Below, in pieces: positions 12,530-23,105 of a DNA stretch of 64,000 nt. Position 1 is the stretch's first letter, and every line of letters begins with the position of its first letter. The stretch comes from Acanthornis magna (Eukaryota; Chordata; Aves; Passeriformes; Acanthizidae), in contig JAWUZG010000032.1 of NCBI GenBank assembly GCA_036785705.1, positions 16,363,501-16,427,500 on the forward strand. The letters run 5' to 3'. The notes beneath the pieces are model-generated. The model searched no databases and had not been told where the DNA came from. It saw only the letters and a program-made list of their open reading frames with translations. A program made the position numbers and the translations under genes.

Positions 12530-12575
12530 ACAACAACAACAAAAAAAAAAAAAAAAAAAAACAAAAAAAAAAAAA

Positions 12576-12606
<31 letters not shown>

Positions 12607-12672
12607 AATTCAAGCAAGTATCTTTGAAAGAAACCAAACCAACCAACAATCAAACAAAAAAAAAAAAAAAAA
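12530..12672. repeat. A-rich simple repeat, two tracts
   Basis: CAA triplets (12530-12540) run into about 65 bases of almost pure A with scattered C and G (to 12608). After 45 bases comes a second run of 17 A (12656-12672). On the plus strand this could be mistaken for a retrocopy poly-A tail. However, the sequence 5' of it shows no spliced-gene body, and no flanking target-site duplication is evident. Confidence 0.93.
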
Positions 12673-13763
12673 CCCTATGAAAAATTGCAAGCCCCACACA
12701 CAATTTTACACATTTATTTTAGAACAGAGCCCCAAAATTAGTTTATATTTGTAGGAGGGATGTGACGGAACCTGCAACTGGGGTAACAGAGATGGGCTGC
12801 TGGGATATCTCCCCCCCAGTCATGTGTAGAGCCTGTGGCAGTGCAAGGGCCTGGACCCCTCTCACACATCCCCAGTTAGTGCCAAGCACTCAGGCATTAA
12901 TCATCTGCACACTTGCTGTCTTCAAGCTGATACAAGCTATTCACTTCTAAACTAAGAGCTTGGAAACAATGGCTTTTAAAACCAGGAAGCAAGGTAGTAA
13001 TTAACATGACCTGTCTATCACCCAGATTATTAACTGCATTATGAATGTTTTGTTGCTGAAGATTAATTATGTAAATCTTCACAGGAGTCTCACACAACTG
13101 AAGGAAATATTAATGTTTGTTCATCAGCTCCGATTTTTAGCTCTCAGCTGCTTCCTAAAGATTGTTGGAGTTCCAGTCTGCTATCAACATCACACAATTA
13201 CCATTAGCAATAGCCCCAGTGCTTTGTGCTGCATGTAGCCAATAGCTCTGCGTGCATGTGGTTGACTAGAGCTTGTAACAGAGATCCAGACAAACAGTGT
13301 CTGAACCTCCAGACATGGCAGGTCAGGAGCTGCAGCTCTGGCTGTGCTCACATCCACTGTAACCTGCTCCTAATTCTGTGACCGAGAGTTGCCTGGTGAT
13401 TCATGGAAAAATATTGCTTAGTGAAAAATAAAAGAAGCTGAATTTTTAAGACCACAGGAACATTAAAATATTTTTTATTACTTTTTCACTGTGTAACACA
13501 GATGCCACTCAGAAAAGCAACTTTCAAGGCTTGCATGGACTTCTTAGAGCTTTTTATGTACTGCTGGCAAACAGAATCAGCTGAGAAGGATTATTTCTGC
13601 TGAAATTTTCATGAAGTTCAATGCAATTACTTTCAGCATGTCCCAAACTCATAGGCTCAATAGAAAAACTGTTTTGGCAAGATGGTGTTTTGTCAATAGC
13701 AAAGCGCTAACATGAACCTGTGTTTTGAGGACTTTGCGGCAATGTGATAATGGGTTCAAGCTC
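12673..13763. other. Noncoding spacer, nothing recognised
   Basis: I find no supported gene, RNA or transposon. Short frames at 12762-12950, 12897-13097 and 13041-13238 overlap on both strands and have no motif. Confidence 0.5.
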
Positions 13764-13820
13764 CAGCTTCAGTTTTTGTTCAGCTTCAGTTTTGTTCAGC
13801 TTCAGTTTTCAGTTCAGTCA
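13764..13820. repeat. Small minisatellite, 16-17 bp unit, three copies
   Basis: 'cagcttcagtttttgtt', 'cagcttcagttttgtt' and 'cagcttcagttttcagttca' follow each other directly. The unit itself contains a repeated TTCAG core, so slippage is the simple explanation. Confidence 0.9.
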
Positions 13821-14439
13821 GCACCTCCACTGCTCAAAGTCACAGGATGTTTCAACTCAAGAGCTCTTCTGGACAGAAAGGAAGCTGTGGTGAAGGTGGA
13901 ACACCCCATTACCATTGCACAGTAACAAACTAAGAAAAAAAGTTTAAACCGGGAGCAACTCTGCATTTTAAGTTATGAGGAAAGGTGAGCATAGTTGGCC
14001 ACACAGTTTCAGATTCAGGATTTATCTTTTGTGCTCTGGGCCTCACAGCAATTTAACAGTTTATCTTGCTGCAGAATTGATATTTTCTTTTAAAAAAGGA
14101 ATCACTTTTACTATAGTTAAGCCATGGGAAAATTATATGACAAACCTTTTCTTGTTGATCCCACATATCTCACTACATTGTTGACCCTGAAACATAAAGG
14201 CAGAAATAAAAGATATCATTGATTTTCAGTCCTTCCCTAATGATCATGTTAACAGAAAAACCCAGCTATCTTGTTTGTTTTGTACAATCTCCAAGCACCT
14301 CCGTGCCTCCTCAGGTGCCAAACCCAGCACTTATTAACACCCTGTTCCCCCGGGCTCCTTGTGGAACACTTGGTTGCTGCTGCTGGTGGCTTTCAGGCAT
14401 AACTGCACAAAATTAAAAAACAAGCGTGTTAAAAAAAAA
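13821..14439. other. Noncoding spacer
   Basis: No supported gene or repeat is visible. The short open frames here are of chance length. Confidence 0.5.
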
Positions 14440-15420
14440 AAAGCATGCAAAATTAACATGCGAACAAACAACAGGGGCCACTCAACTGATTATATTTTCA
14501 CTGTCATGTTGTATTAATTAAAGCTTCCCATCCCTTAATTAAAATGAAGCAGCCAGAGCAACTCCACCATGTTACGCAGGGTGGCTGAATGAAAGGGTTG
14601 CTCTGAGGGGTTTACAATTATGCTGCCAGGTAGGACCCAGGGCTTTGAGTGAAGAGCTCCTCCTGATCAATGGCATTCAGAGCTTGGATCCAAATTTCCA
14701 CATAGAGGCTTGTGACCCAAGGTTTTGTTCTGGCCCCATCTTTAATTAGAACCTGCTTTGGCTTTCCCTAACTCAGCTGCAATACTTGGCATGGACCTCC
14801 TGCATATTTAGATGACAACTAATGAGGATTTTTATTAAACTTGAGCCTCGGCTGGGTGGGAAAAGGGAACAGCTTTTTAGCATCAGATGGAAAAGACTTT
14901 TGCCTCTGGAATATTTCTCAGCACGGAGCAAAGAACCGGGGGAGGAGATGGCGATAGGAATGCTGTCAGTGCCGCCACTAATGGGGCCTGCCTGGGGCAC
15001 ACTGTTCGGTAGCCCTTGGAAAGTGACCTTGACTGCTAACATTTACATTTTAGCAGTTATTTGGCGTATTTGATTGTGTCTACAGCAAAAAACCACACAA
15101 TTCTCTGAGAGACATAGCTCAGATCAATGTCTTCAACGCCCTCTCTCTCTTTGTCCTGCCCTTCTCTGATGTTTCCTACTTAGTCTGAAAGTGCAGGCTA
15201 CAAGAACACCACGGCCCTGCCCCTTCTTATTAATGTGGGGAATCGATTCCGTCAAGCGCCATCCATATGGGCTGACTCAAGGTACGATCTGCAAATTAAA
15301 GGCCTTCTCAAAACAATTAAGTAATGGAGATTGGTAAGAAAAGTACTCGTTGTCCAATGAACCAAACAGCTGGCCATTATTATTTGCCTTTGGTGAGATT
15401 TATCAGCCTTGGACATGTGG
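14440..15420. other. Candidate conserved noncoding (enhancer-like) block
   Basis: The stretch has an octamer-like 'atgcaaaattaacatgc' near 14446, TTAATTAA-type homeobox cores at 14510-14545 and E-box-like CAGCTGGCC near 15367. Between 15240 and 15350 it keeps isolated CpGs ('atcgattccgtcaagcgcc', 'ggtacgatctgc') in DNA where CpG is otherwise rare. These traits are usual in deeply conserved developmental enhancers, but they are circumstantial. No coding frame explains them: the frame at 15350-15649 has no known domain. Confidence 0.25.
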
Positions 15421-17199
15421 GAGAGACTGTAGGTGTCTGCCAGAGGTATTGCTGGGTCAGATCCCAGAAAGCTTTGTGACTGCAGCTCCTGTCATTTCCT
15501 TACCCCATAGGATCGGTCTTGCAGAAGGTGGAGATTTGACAATAACTCCCAGTCCTTCCTGCCACATGTTTCAGAAGCTCAGCAGATGGCTGTGTGCTCC
15601 TACCACCTGGCCAAAGGGTGCTGTCACCCTTCCAAACAAATGGCATTAGCACCTCTGAGGGACAAGCCAACCCACTGATGCTGATGTGCTTTAATTCACA
15701 GTATCAGGATGGCTAAGAGCACACATGGGGCTAGATAGGACGGTTTACCAGATGGGTGGTAATTTGTTAAGCTGCAAAAGCTTTCAATTGAGTAATCATA
15801 AGCTAAGGTCTTCAGCCAACATAAGAGTCATCTGGTTTGTCTTTAACATAATTGAAAAAAAATAGGAAATTAAAATTTTGGGCCATAGTGTGTGCCAATC
15901 CATTTATTTACTTTGAAAATAAGAATCTCCCTCTGCCTTCCCTTTCTGCTGCAAGTTCAATCACTTATCAAAACAGTGATGCCCTTTGTCCTGGTACATT
16001 ACTGTAATGCTAAAACATATGTTATATTAAATATTAACCAACCGCTGATTGGAGCATCATTTGGCCAAGGAAAGAGGTGGCTTCATATTGTCAATGGCTG
16101 TTTTCAGTCTTCTCAGTACTTTGCTCTACAGTTAGCATATCCTGTTAGTCCATCAGCCTTGATCTTGAGAAGCATTGTGTCATCTCTTGAAATCAGTTTT
16201 GTGCTCCCTTTTGCACCCCAGTTTATGTACATTGGGAGTCTCCATTGTGGACAATATTGCCCAGTGGATGGACTGGACTCTGGATTTCAGTTCAGTTTGC
16301 CAACTGTCCCAGGAGAACACAGGAAAATCACTCAATTTACCCCATGCTTCTGTTTCTGAGGCATAAACTACAGGAGGAATAACTTGGATGTTGAAGTTAT
16401 TAAGATTGTCCTCTCACTGCAGGTCATAGGGAGAGACATGCATTGTAAAATTCCATGCTGGAAAATCTTTGTCAAAATCATTGCACCCAGTTTTACTGTT
16501 GACAAATTCTTACATATGAGATTGGTTCATTCAACATACCTGGAGATGAGGAGTGGCTTACAGGCTACAATTACAGTGTGAGATGAATGACTGCCTGATT
16601 AATAGAACGGCAATGATTTTACAGAACAAGATATGTAACACACCTTCATCTGCATGGCAGCAACCTCAGGTCTTAAAAAGTTTTCCAGATTCCTGAGCAA
16701 AACCAGCTTCTCACCGAGAGCTGCAGTTGGGGGAGCTGCAGCTGGGGCAGCTGCAGGAAGGGACCATTTGGAAGATCTGCGTAGCTTAAGGAATAACAGA
16801 AGTCTAACCTGCTAGGGGAAAGGACAGTGCACTCTAGAAACTCTGACCATACTGAAGTCTGGTCACTCTCTGGTCACTCTTCATCCTTCCTGATGCCAGT
16901 AGGGACAAGATGTAGAAGTCAGCAGTTGAATTAATCATTAACATTCCCCAAGCTTCTTGGATGTGATCCTGTTTTTGCAGCTCCAGATACACCAAACTGG
17001 GCAACCTCTAGTCTCACAGATCTGGCCCTATGGCCCATGTTTCCCCAAAACCCTAATGGTACTGGTAAAAACTCTGAGGCTTCAGAGCAGAAGTCAATCA
17101 TTGGGAACTCGGGTTTGGAAAGAAAAGCTCTCAATAAACAGCTGGTCCCCAGGCTGGGAGCCCTCCTTGAAGCACTATATACCTGTCTTACCAAGATAA
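15421..17199. other. Noncoding sequence with one small tandem repeat
   Basis: The 155-codon frame at 15892-16359 is close to the longest expected by chance in 64 kb of this composition, and it shows no family motif. A short tandem of a 'gagctgcag(c/t)tgggg' unit lies at about 16719-16757. The sequence just before 17200 has no recognisable CR1 frame, so the LINE border is put there. Confidence 0.5.
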
Positions 17200-18178
17200 C
17201 TGAGGGGTGGATGAGGGCTCTCTGTGCCTGTGCTCTTCAACACCTTCATAACTGTCTTGGATGCAGGACTGGAAGGGATACTAAGCAAGTTCACAGATGA
17301 TATAAAACTGGAAGGAGCTGCTGACTCCCTTGAAGGCAGGGAGGCCTTGCAGAGGGACAAATTAGAGGACTGGGCAATTGCCAACCACATGAGGTTCAAC
17401 AAGGGAAAAGAGCTGGATCCTGCATGTGGGATGGGGCAACCCTGGACATATAGACAGTCTGGGGAATGAGATGCTGGAGAGCAGTGCAGGGGAAAGGGAC
17501 CTGGGGGTCCTGGCTGATGGCAAGTTGAACATGAGCCAGCAGTGCCCTGGCAGCCAGGAGGGCCAAGTGTGTGCTGAGGGCATCAGGCACAGCATCACCA
17601 GCCGGGCAAGGGAGGGGATTGTCCTGCTCTGGTCTGCTCTGCTCTGCTCTGCTCTGCTCTGCTCTGCTCTGCTCTGCTCTGGGGTGACCTCACCTCGAGT
17701 GCTGGGGGCAGCTTTGGGTGCCACAATTTAAGAGAGACATTGAGCTGGTAGAGAGTCCAAAGGAGATGGTAAAGAGCCTTGAGGGGAAGCTGTGTGAGGA
17801 GTGGCTGAGGACACTTGGTCTGTTCAGCCTGGAGAAGAGGAGACTGAGGAGAGACCTCACTGCAGTTACAACTTCCTCGTGAGGGGAAGACGAAGGACAG
17901 ACACTGATCTCTCCTCTGTGGTGACCAGAGACAGGACCCAAAGTGATGGCCTGAAGTTGTGTAAGGAGAGGTTTAGTTTGGATATCACCCAGGGGGTGTT
18001 TGGGCACTGGGACAGGCTCCCCAGGGAACTGGTCACAGCACTAAGCCTGACAGAGTGCAAGAAGCATTTGGACAATACTTTTGGGCACATGGTGTGACTC
18101 TTGGGGATGATGCTGTGCAGGGCTAGGTGTAGGACTCGATGATCTTTGTGGGTCCCTTCCAACTCAGCATATTCTGTG
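17200..18178 (+). mobile_element. CR1 LINE fragment: reverse-transcriptase C-terminal half plus 3' end
   Basis: Three frames in succession rebuild the end of CR1 ORF2. 17224-17469 holds the palm of the reverse transcriptase with 'LSKFTDDIKL'; the FTDD at 17290-17301 stands where the family has the catalytic F/Y-A-D-D box. 17426-17731 continues with '[18 protein letters not shown]' and 'MSQQCPG'. 17801-18097 gives the C-terminal part with 'FSLDITQGVFGHWDRLPRE'. The 3' end 'actcgatgatctttgtgggt' and 'ccttccaactcag' then closes the element with ATTCTGTG. At least two frameshifts make it a dead copy, although divergence is only moderate. The 5' truncation point is uncertain by some tens of bases. 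A pentamer repeat has grown inside the coding part. Confidence 0.92.
17633..17681. repeat. (TCTGC)n pentamer expansion inside the CR1 coding region
   Basis: Nearly ten perfect TCTGC units interrupt the CR1 frame just after the '[11 protein letters not shown]' region. The parent sequence at this point probably carried one or two CTGCTCT-like units, so this is local slippage after or during insertion. It keeps the frame open as a SALLC repeat, since five pentamers make 25 nt and frames rotate through stop-free codons. Confidence 0.95.
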
Positions 18179-21100
18179 TATTTGTGTGAAATCCTCTACC
18201 CCTGAATTAGAAAGAGCAGGCATAAGCTGAGCCTTTTTGCATTCACTTCCCTTCTTGTTGCACTAAAGCATGGAAGATCTATCAGCGACACAGCCGAGCC
18301 AACGAAAAATGCTGATAGTTGCAGTCAGGAAGCAGTGAGGCAGTATGGTCTCAAGAGTTATCCCAAAGTTAGAGTCACTGAGGAGCAACCTAATCCACAG
18401 AGCCTGTGTGGCCAGATCCACACAGCTTGGATTTGCTTATTCAACACAAGTTATAGGAAGGAGACATTAAGGATTAGTCTGGATATTTCAATGTCTAGAA
18501 GACAGGGGTTTTTTCCTGTCTTCAAGAACTCGAAAGTCCTGTTTGTTTTGCAAAGAGTTAAGTCTTTGTTAAGAAAAAAATGCATGAAAAATATTTCCAT
18601 TGTGCAGGCCCCAGGTTTTTGAGATGCTTCAGTGGGCTACTGGGAAATCTCTTTAGGACAGAGTCTGGCTGAGCTGTCAGACTGACTGCTAGAGGCACAG
18701 CTGAGTTTCAAATGGACGAGCAGTGTGCGTGCAAGACACATCCCAGAAAAGGAAGATGTTTGACAAGTGAAATGTTTTATTTTATGATGGAGAACGAGCA
18801 GGAACATCAGACAGGTAAATCGGCCTGCCAAGCATGAGAGTTGCTGACTGACAGGCTCATCACCAGCCCTGCCTGCTCAAGAGGATCCAGCATTCATTCT
18901 ACTGAAAAGCAACTGTTTAAATTGTTATTTGCTGACTTTTCATTACTGATTATAATTGCCATGTGCAGGTTCAGAAGAGCAAAGGGAAGTCTTTGCTTTG
19001 CAGGCAGGGGAGAATGGGAAGTGATTCTTCTTGAACCAAACAGAAATGAAGGAACCTGGAGCAAGTGAAAAAAAGCCTGCAAATGGTCAGAATAAAAACC
19101 AAACAATCTGAGGCAGAGAAGCAGGACTAACACTGATGCTTATCAAATTTTAGTTGTTAAAATCACAAAATACCTAATAGAATATATGTCAAGGATTGAC
19201 CCCTACTAACATGCACTAGCAATGCAAGCATCTTTATATTAGATATTTTGAAAACATAACACTGTAATTTAAGATCATTTACTACCATGTTAACATACAA
19301 ACATGTCTAATTAAGCATTTTGCTGAGTGCTTTGATAAAGATGTCCAAACAAATAAACAGACTAGAAGGAGAGTATGAGGACATTGGATAGTGTGACATA
19401 AATTGTTTATCTATTTGAATGTGAAATGCCTTCTTTAGTCACAAGTGCCAAAGCCACGACTAAATGTGCCCTTTCATCCCTGAATGGGTGAAAGAAAAAC
19501 CTTGCAGTACAACCTCATGTATTTTGTATGGACTGTATTCAGCAGTGTTAAAACATGTGCTTTAATCTATTACTATTCAGCAGTTAAGTACTCAACTTGT
19601 ACTAAAATCCAGGAGAAAAGATGCGCTGAATCAGACACTATACACTGAATATTTTAAAGCAAAACTACTTTGGCAATGCTTGCAAACACTTTTAAAACTT
19701 TATTGGGACCATTTTGAGATCTCTGTACTTCTCAAGGTCTGGTTACTGTAAGGTGAACTGTACACAGCTCAGAAGGAAAAAGAAGAATAAACCTAATTAA
19801 TCCAAAGTAATTCAGAAAATATCCAGAATAACTTCCCTGTACATAGGAAAAGGTCTCAGCTTTGAAGTCTGCTATTTGGAGAATATTCAGGGCGAAGGAC
19901 AAAAGCTAAATATCTTGGCAGAAGTTTTTGATGTTCCCCTTTCCACCACTGTTATAAAGTTCACATTTCTAATCAGTAAAAATTATAAGGTATTTGATTC
20001 CCAAGCAAGGCTTGGCACAAAACTGAGCCCTGCATGCAGCAGCAGTGAAAACAGAATAACCCCAGGGGTGAGAGCAGGGAGGATCTTTGGAAAGAAATAA
20101 ATAGGCAGGATATCCAAAATGGCAGCAGCTGGAAGCTGCTCCGAGGTGGGATGTCAGGATGAACCCCCTGGGAGATGCGATACCGCACACAGGGCAGGGG
20201 AGGAGGTCAAATGTGCAAGGCCCTGTAATTTGTCAGACGGCTAACACCATCATTACCTGTGTGTGTGTGCAGGGGGCATGCTTGCCGATAAATTACACTC
20301 ACAAATTTCCAGGCTAAATGTCCTCTTATTGGCAGCACAGAACACTGCACCCCCCTATTAGGGGATATTGTTTTATAATGGGCAATAAAAGTTAGCTCTC
20401 ACAGCATGAGCTTGAAAAAGAGTCACTGCTGAAATTAGCAGCAATGTCAACAGTTTGGATTTTTGTGCATTTTACATATTTTTCCTTTTTCTGACATCCC
20501 TGGGAGGAAGAGCGTACGAAGAAGCGTGGGCTTGAAAATGGAAGTAGAAGTGGAGAAGGGGTCTGAGGGTGGAGCAAGGGAGACAAAAAGAGGAGAAGAA
20601 AAAGTGCCTTGTTACTGCAGTTACCCAATATCAGGTTCAGGAGGGAGATGTTCAAGAGCCAGATGCTTTTGAACACTCCTTGGCAGGCAAACTTCTGTAC
20701 TGCCTGCACTCATGATGGACCTGTCCAGTATTGTCCTTTCTGGAAAGATCCCTGCTAGCAGAGAGGAGCCAGCTCTCCATGCATCAGCAGCACAGGCACT
20801 GCGCAGGCATCACTGGCAGAAGCCAACTTAGCAACATCAGTGGAAGAAAGGAGGTGAGAGAACATAGAAAAGGGAAAATTAGAGTCTTCCTGTACCCAGG
20901 GGAGACAGGATCAGGCCTGTAAGGAAGGGAAACCAGCAGCCACTTCCGTAAGGTGACTGCAGGGAGACCTGTCCCATCGCCCTGCTGGCTCCAAGAGCAG
21001 CATGTGACTTACCACTGTTGTACTGCCCTGGCTTTCCCACAGCCATCCGGGGCTCAGGATGAAGGCTCTCTTTTGCAGCTGATTGCTACCACTCCCAACA

Positions 21101-21709
21101 CTTTCAGGACTGGGAACCAAGGAATTGCAAAAGATGCCACTTGGCCAAATTAGATTAAGCCAGAAGCCTTGGCAGTGGCATTGTCACTCCTTAGACACGC
21201 TGTTGTGCCTCAGTCACAGGGAACCTGCCCAGAGTGGGAAGAGGAGAGGGTGGCGAACAGAGCAAAAATATCAACACTGTGAAATTTAAATATGTTTAAA
21301 TTTTCCCATGTAAGCTGCACCTAGTGCTTTCTTAGAGTCCAATACTCCTGTTTCTCCAGACCCCTGCCCCAGAAGGGCCCTCTCTTTACACCCTGTTGAA
21401 AAACACCAGCTGTACTGGTACCTCCTCTGATAACCAATGAGGAGAGTTGGCATTGAGATGGCAGAGAACAACTGCAAGGTAATGTACACTGACACCCATA
21501 TGCATTGCTGGGTTCTGAATTAACTGTAACCATTTAGAAAAAGAAAAGGCCCAGGCAGCTCACTGAAAACTTTGCTATTTTATGCTGGTCATTGTCTCAG
21601 ACTCTGAAGGGGAGAATTTTCAGTATTATTTTTGTGCCATTATATAAATTGAAGACCTTTGTTCCATTCTGGTTATTTCAGATCCAAAAAGAGATATAGT
21701 AAAAATAAC
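18179..21709. other. Noncoding sequence, partly enhancer-like
   Basis: No gene is supported. 18179-20200 looks unique. 20210-20410 has CpG-containing phrases ('gtcagacggctaacacc', 'cttgccgataaattac') and ATTA cores followed by 'ggcaataaaagttagc', which suggests a conserved element. Short overlapping frames elsewhere have no motifs. A GTGTGTGTG run lies at about 20261-20269. Confidence 0.4.
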
Positions 21710-21800
21710 AGGGGCCTGGGGACAGGTGACAAAGAGGATTAGAGGGATGGAAAAGCCAGTGTGTAGAAAAGATTGAGACGTAGGATTTGTCACAGTTCCA
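21710..21800 (+). mobile_element. Possible old CR1 fragment
   Basis: 'agaggattagagggatgga' followed by 'aagattgagacgtaggattt' matches, in order, the phrase of CR1 ORF2 in which a GATTAGAGG-ATGGA motif precedes an AGGTTGAG...GGATTTG motif. The flanks decay quickly and no tail is seen. It is too short for certainty. Confidence 0.35.
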
Positions 21801-22229
21801 GGGTTAGCTGCTCCTCTGACCTCTTTCTAGTACAGAGGCATGCTCTGCTTCTTCAGCCCCTGTGGGAGTCTGTCTATCTGCCTGTCCTTTCCCTGCTAAC
21901 AGCTCCCTGACAGCTTAGTGAACATGTCTTTCAAGGAACTTGCTTTTTAATGTCCGGCATTCTTGGGATCTTTTGACTCCTGGCCTTGGCAAAAGAAAAC
22001 TATAGCTGGACTCTGGAAATAGCATCCTCTCAATGCTGGCTGTTTTGTCATGACCCCTGCCATGCTAATTGCTAAGGTACTGGAGGCACTGTGCAGCCTT
22101 CCAGCTACTTCCCTGCAATTAAACTAAGCCAATGTTTACATGGAGAGGTATCCACTGCCACTCCATTACATACCTTATTCTTAGTGACTGACAGAGCAGC
22201 CCTGCATCTTCCACACTCTGGTTCAGTGA
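21801..22229. other. Spacer before the minus-strand CR1
   Basis: I see no gene or clear repeat. It may include over-eroded 3' sequence of the neighbouring CR1. Confidence 0.4.
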
Positions 22230-23105
22230 CAGTGACCCACACTTGAAGCTTTTTTCCCTCTTTAAAAATGGGGGTTATGTTTCTGCATTTCCAGTCAGGG
22301 AGAATTTCACCAGATTCCCATGGCTTCTCAAATAGGATGGACAGTGACTTAGCAACTTCCTCCACCAGTTCTTTTAGGACTCATGGATGTATCTCATCAG
22401 GTAATGGAATGAATCACAGAATCACAGAATGGTTAGTTTTTGAAGGGACTTCAAAGATCACCTAGTTCCAATCCCCTGCTATGGGCAGGGATGCCATTCA
22501 CTAGATGGAGTTGCTCAAGGCCCCATCCAGCCTGGCCTCGAACACTTCCAGGAATGGAGCATCCATAGCTTCTCTGTGCAACCTGTTCCAGTGCTTCACC
22601 ACCCTCTGAGTAAAGCATTTCTTCTAACATTTTCCATACCCTTCCTTTTATCACTGATGTATCTATAGAAACTTTTCTTGTTGCCCTTGACATCCCTGGC
22701 CAGTTTCAATTCTGTCAGGGTTTTAGCTTTCATAACCTGATCTCTGGCTGTTTGGACAATTTCTTCTATTCCTCCCAGCCTAGCTGTCCTTGCTTCCCAG
22801 AGCAAATTGCTCATCCATGCGGACCTCCTTCGCATTTTTGTCTGACTTCCTCTTTGTTGGAACGCATCTCTCCTGAGCTTGGAGGAGGTGATTCTTGAAT
22901 ATCAACCAGCTCTCTTGGGCCCTTCTTCCCTCCAAGGCTTTATCCCACAGTTCTCTATCAAGCAGATCCCTGAAGACCCCTGAAGAGGTCTGTTCTCTGG
23001 AAGTCCAGGGTAATGACAGGTATTGGCAAGCAGGCAAGGGAAATTGCTTTGCTCTTCCCCACTCAAAGCTGCATGGCTGAATGAGCATGATGAGGAGAAG
23101 CTCAC
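22230..23105 (-). mobile_element. CR1 LINE ORF2 fragment interrupted by a second CR1
   Basis: Read on the minus strand from 23090 down, the sequence encodes the CR1 region between endonuclease and reverse transcriptase. '[19 protein letters not shown]' and '[13 protein letters not shown]' come first. After a frameshift, '[19 protein letters not shown]' and '[19 protein letters not shown]' extend to about 22628. The same element resumes at about 22409 with 'PDEIHP' and 'EVAKSLSILFEKPWESGEI', the start of the reverse transcriptase fingers, and ends near 22230. The gap is filled by the 3' end of another CR1 in the same orientation. Judging from the usual family order, roughly 80 codons of the host copy were lost at the junction. 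The copy lacks most of the polymerase and its own 3' end, so it is inactive. Confidence 0.88.
22410..22626 (-). mobile_element. CR1 3' end nested inside an older CR1
   Basis: On the minus strand this is a textbook CR1 3' terminus: 'agaagaaatgctttactcag', then 'gtggtgaagcactggaacag', then 'aactaggtgatctttgaagt', ending in two ATTCTGTG units and ATTC at about 22411-22430. It is 5'-truncated to about 217 bases. The flanking sequence on both sides belongs to one CR1 ORF2, so the insertion must be younger than its host. Confidence 0.88.

Noticed and set aside
12530..12672. Poly-A tail of a processed pseudogene
   Set aside because: No spliced coding body lies upstream, the A-rich tract is interrupted and double, and no target-site duplication is visible.
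15892..16359. 155-codon plus-strand frame
   Set aside because: A frame near this length is expected about once by chance in 64 kb over six frames at this composition. There is no recognisable motif, and another frame overlaps it.
17633..17681. CRISPR-like or regulatory tandem array
   Set aside because: It is a five-base microsatellite without spacers, inside a LINE. CRISPR arrays do not occur in such a vertebrate context.
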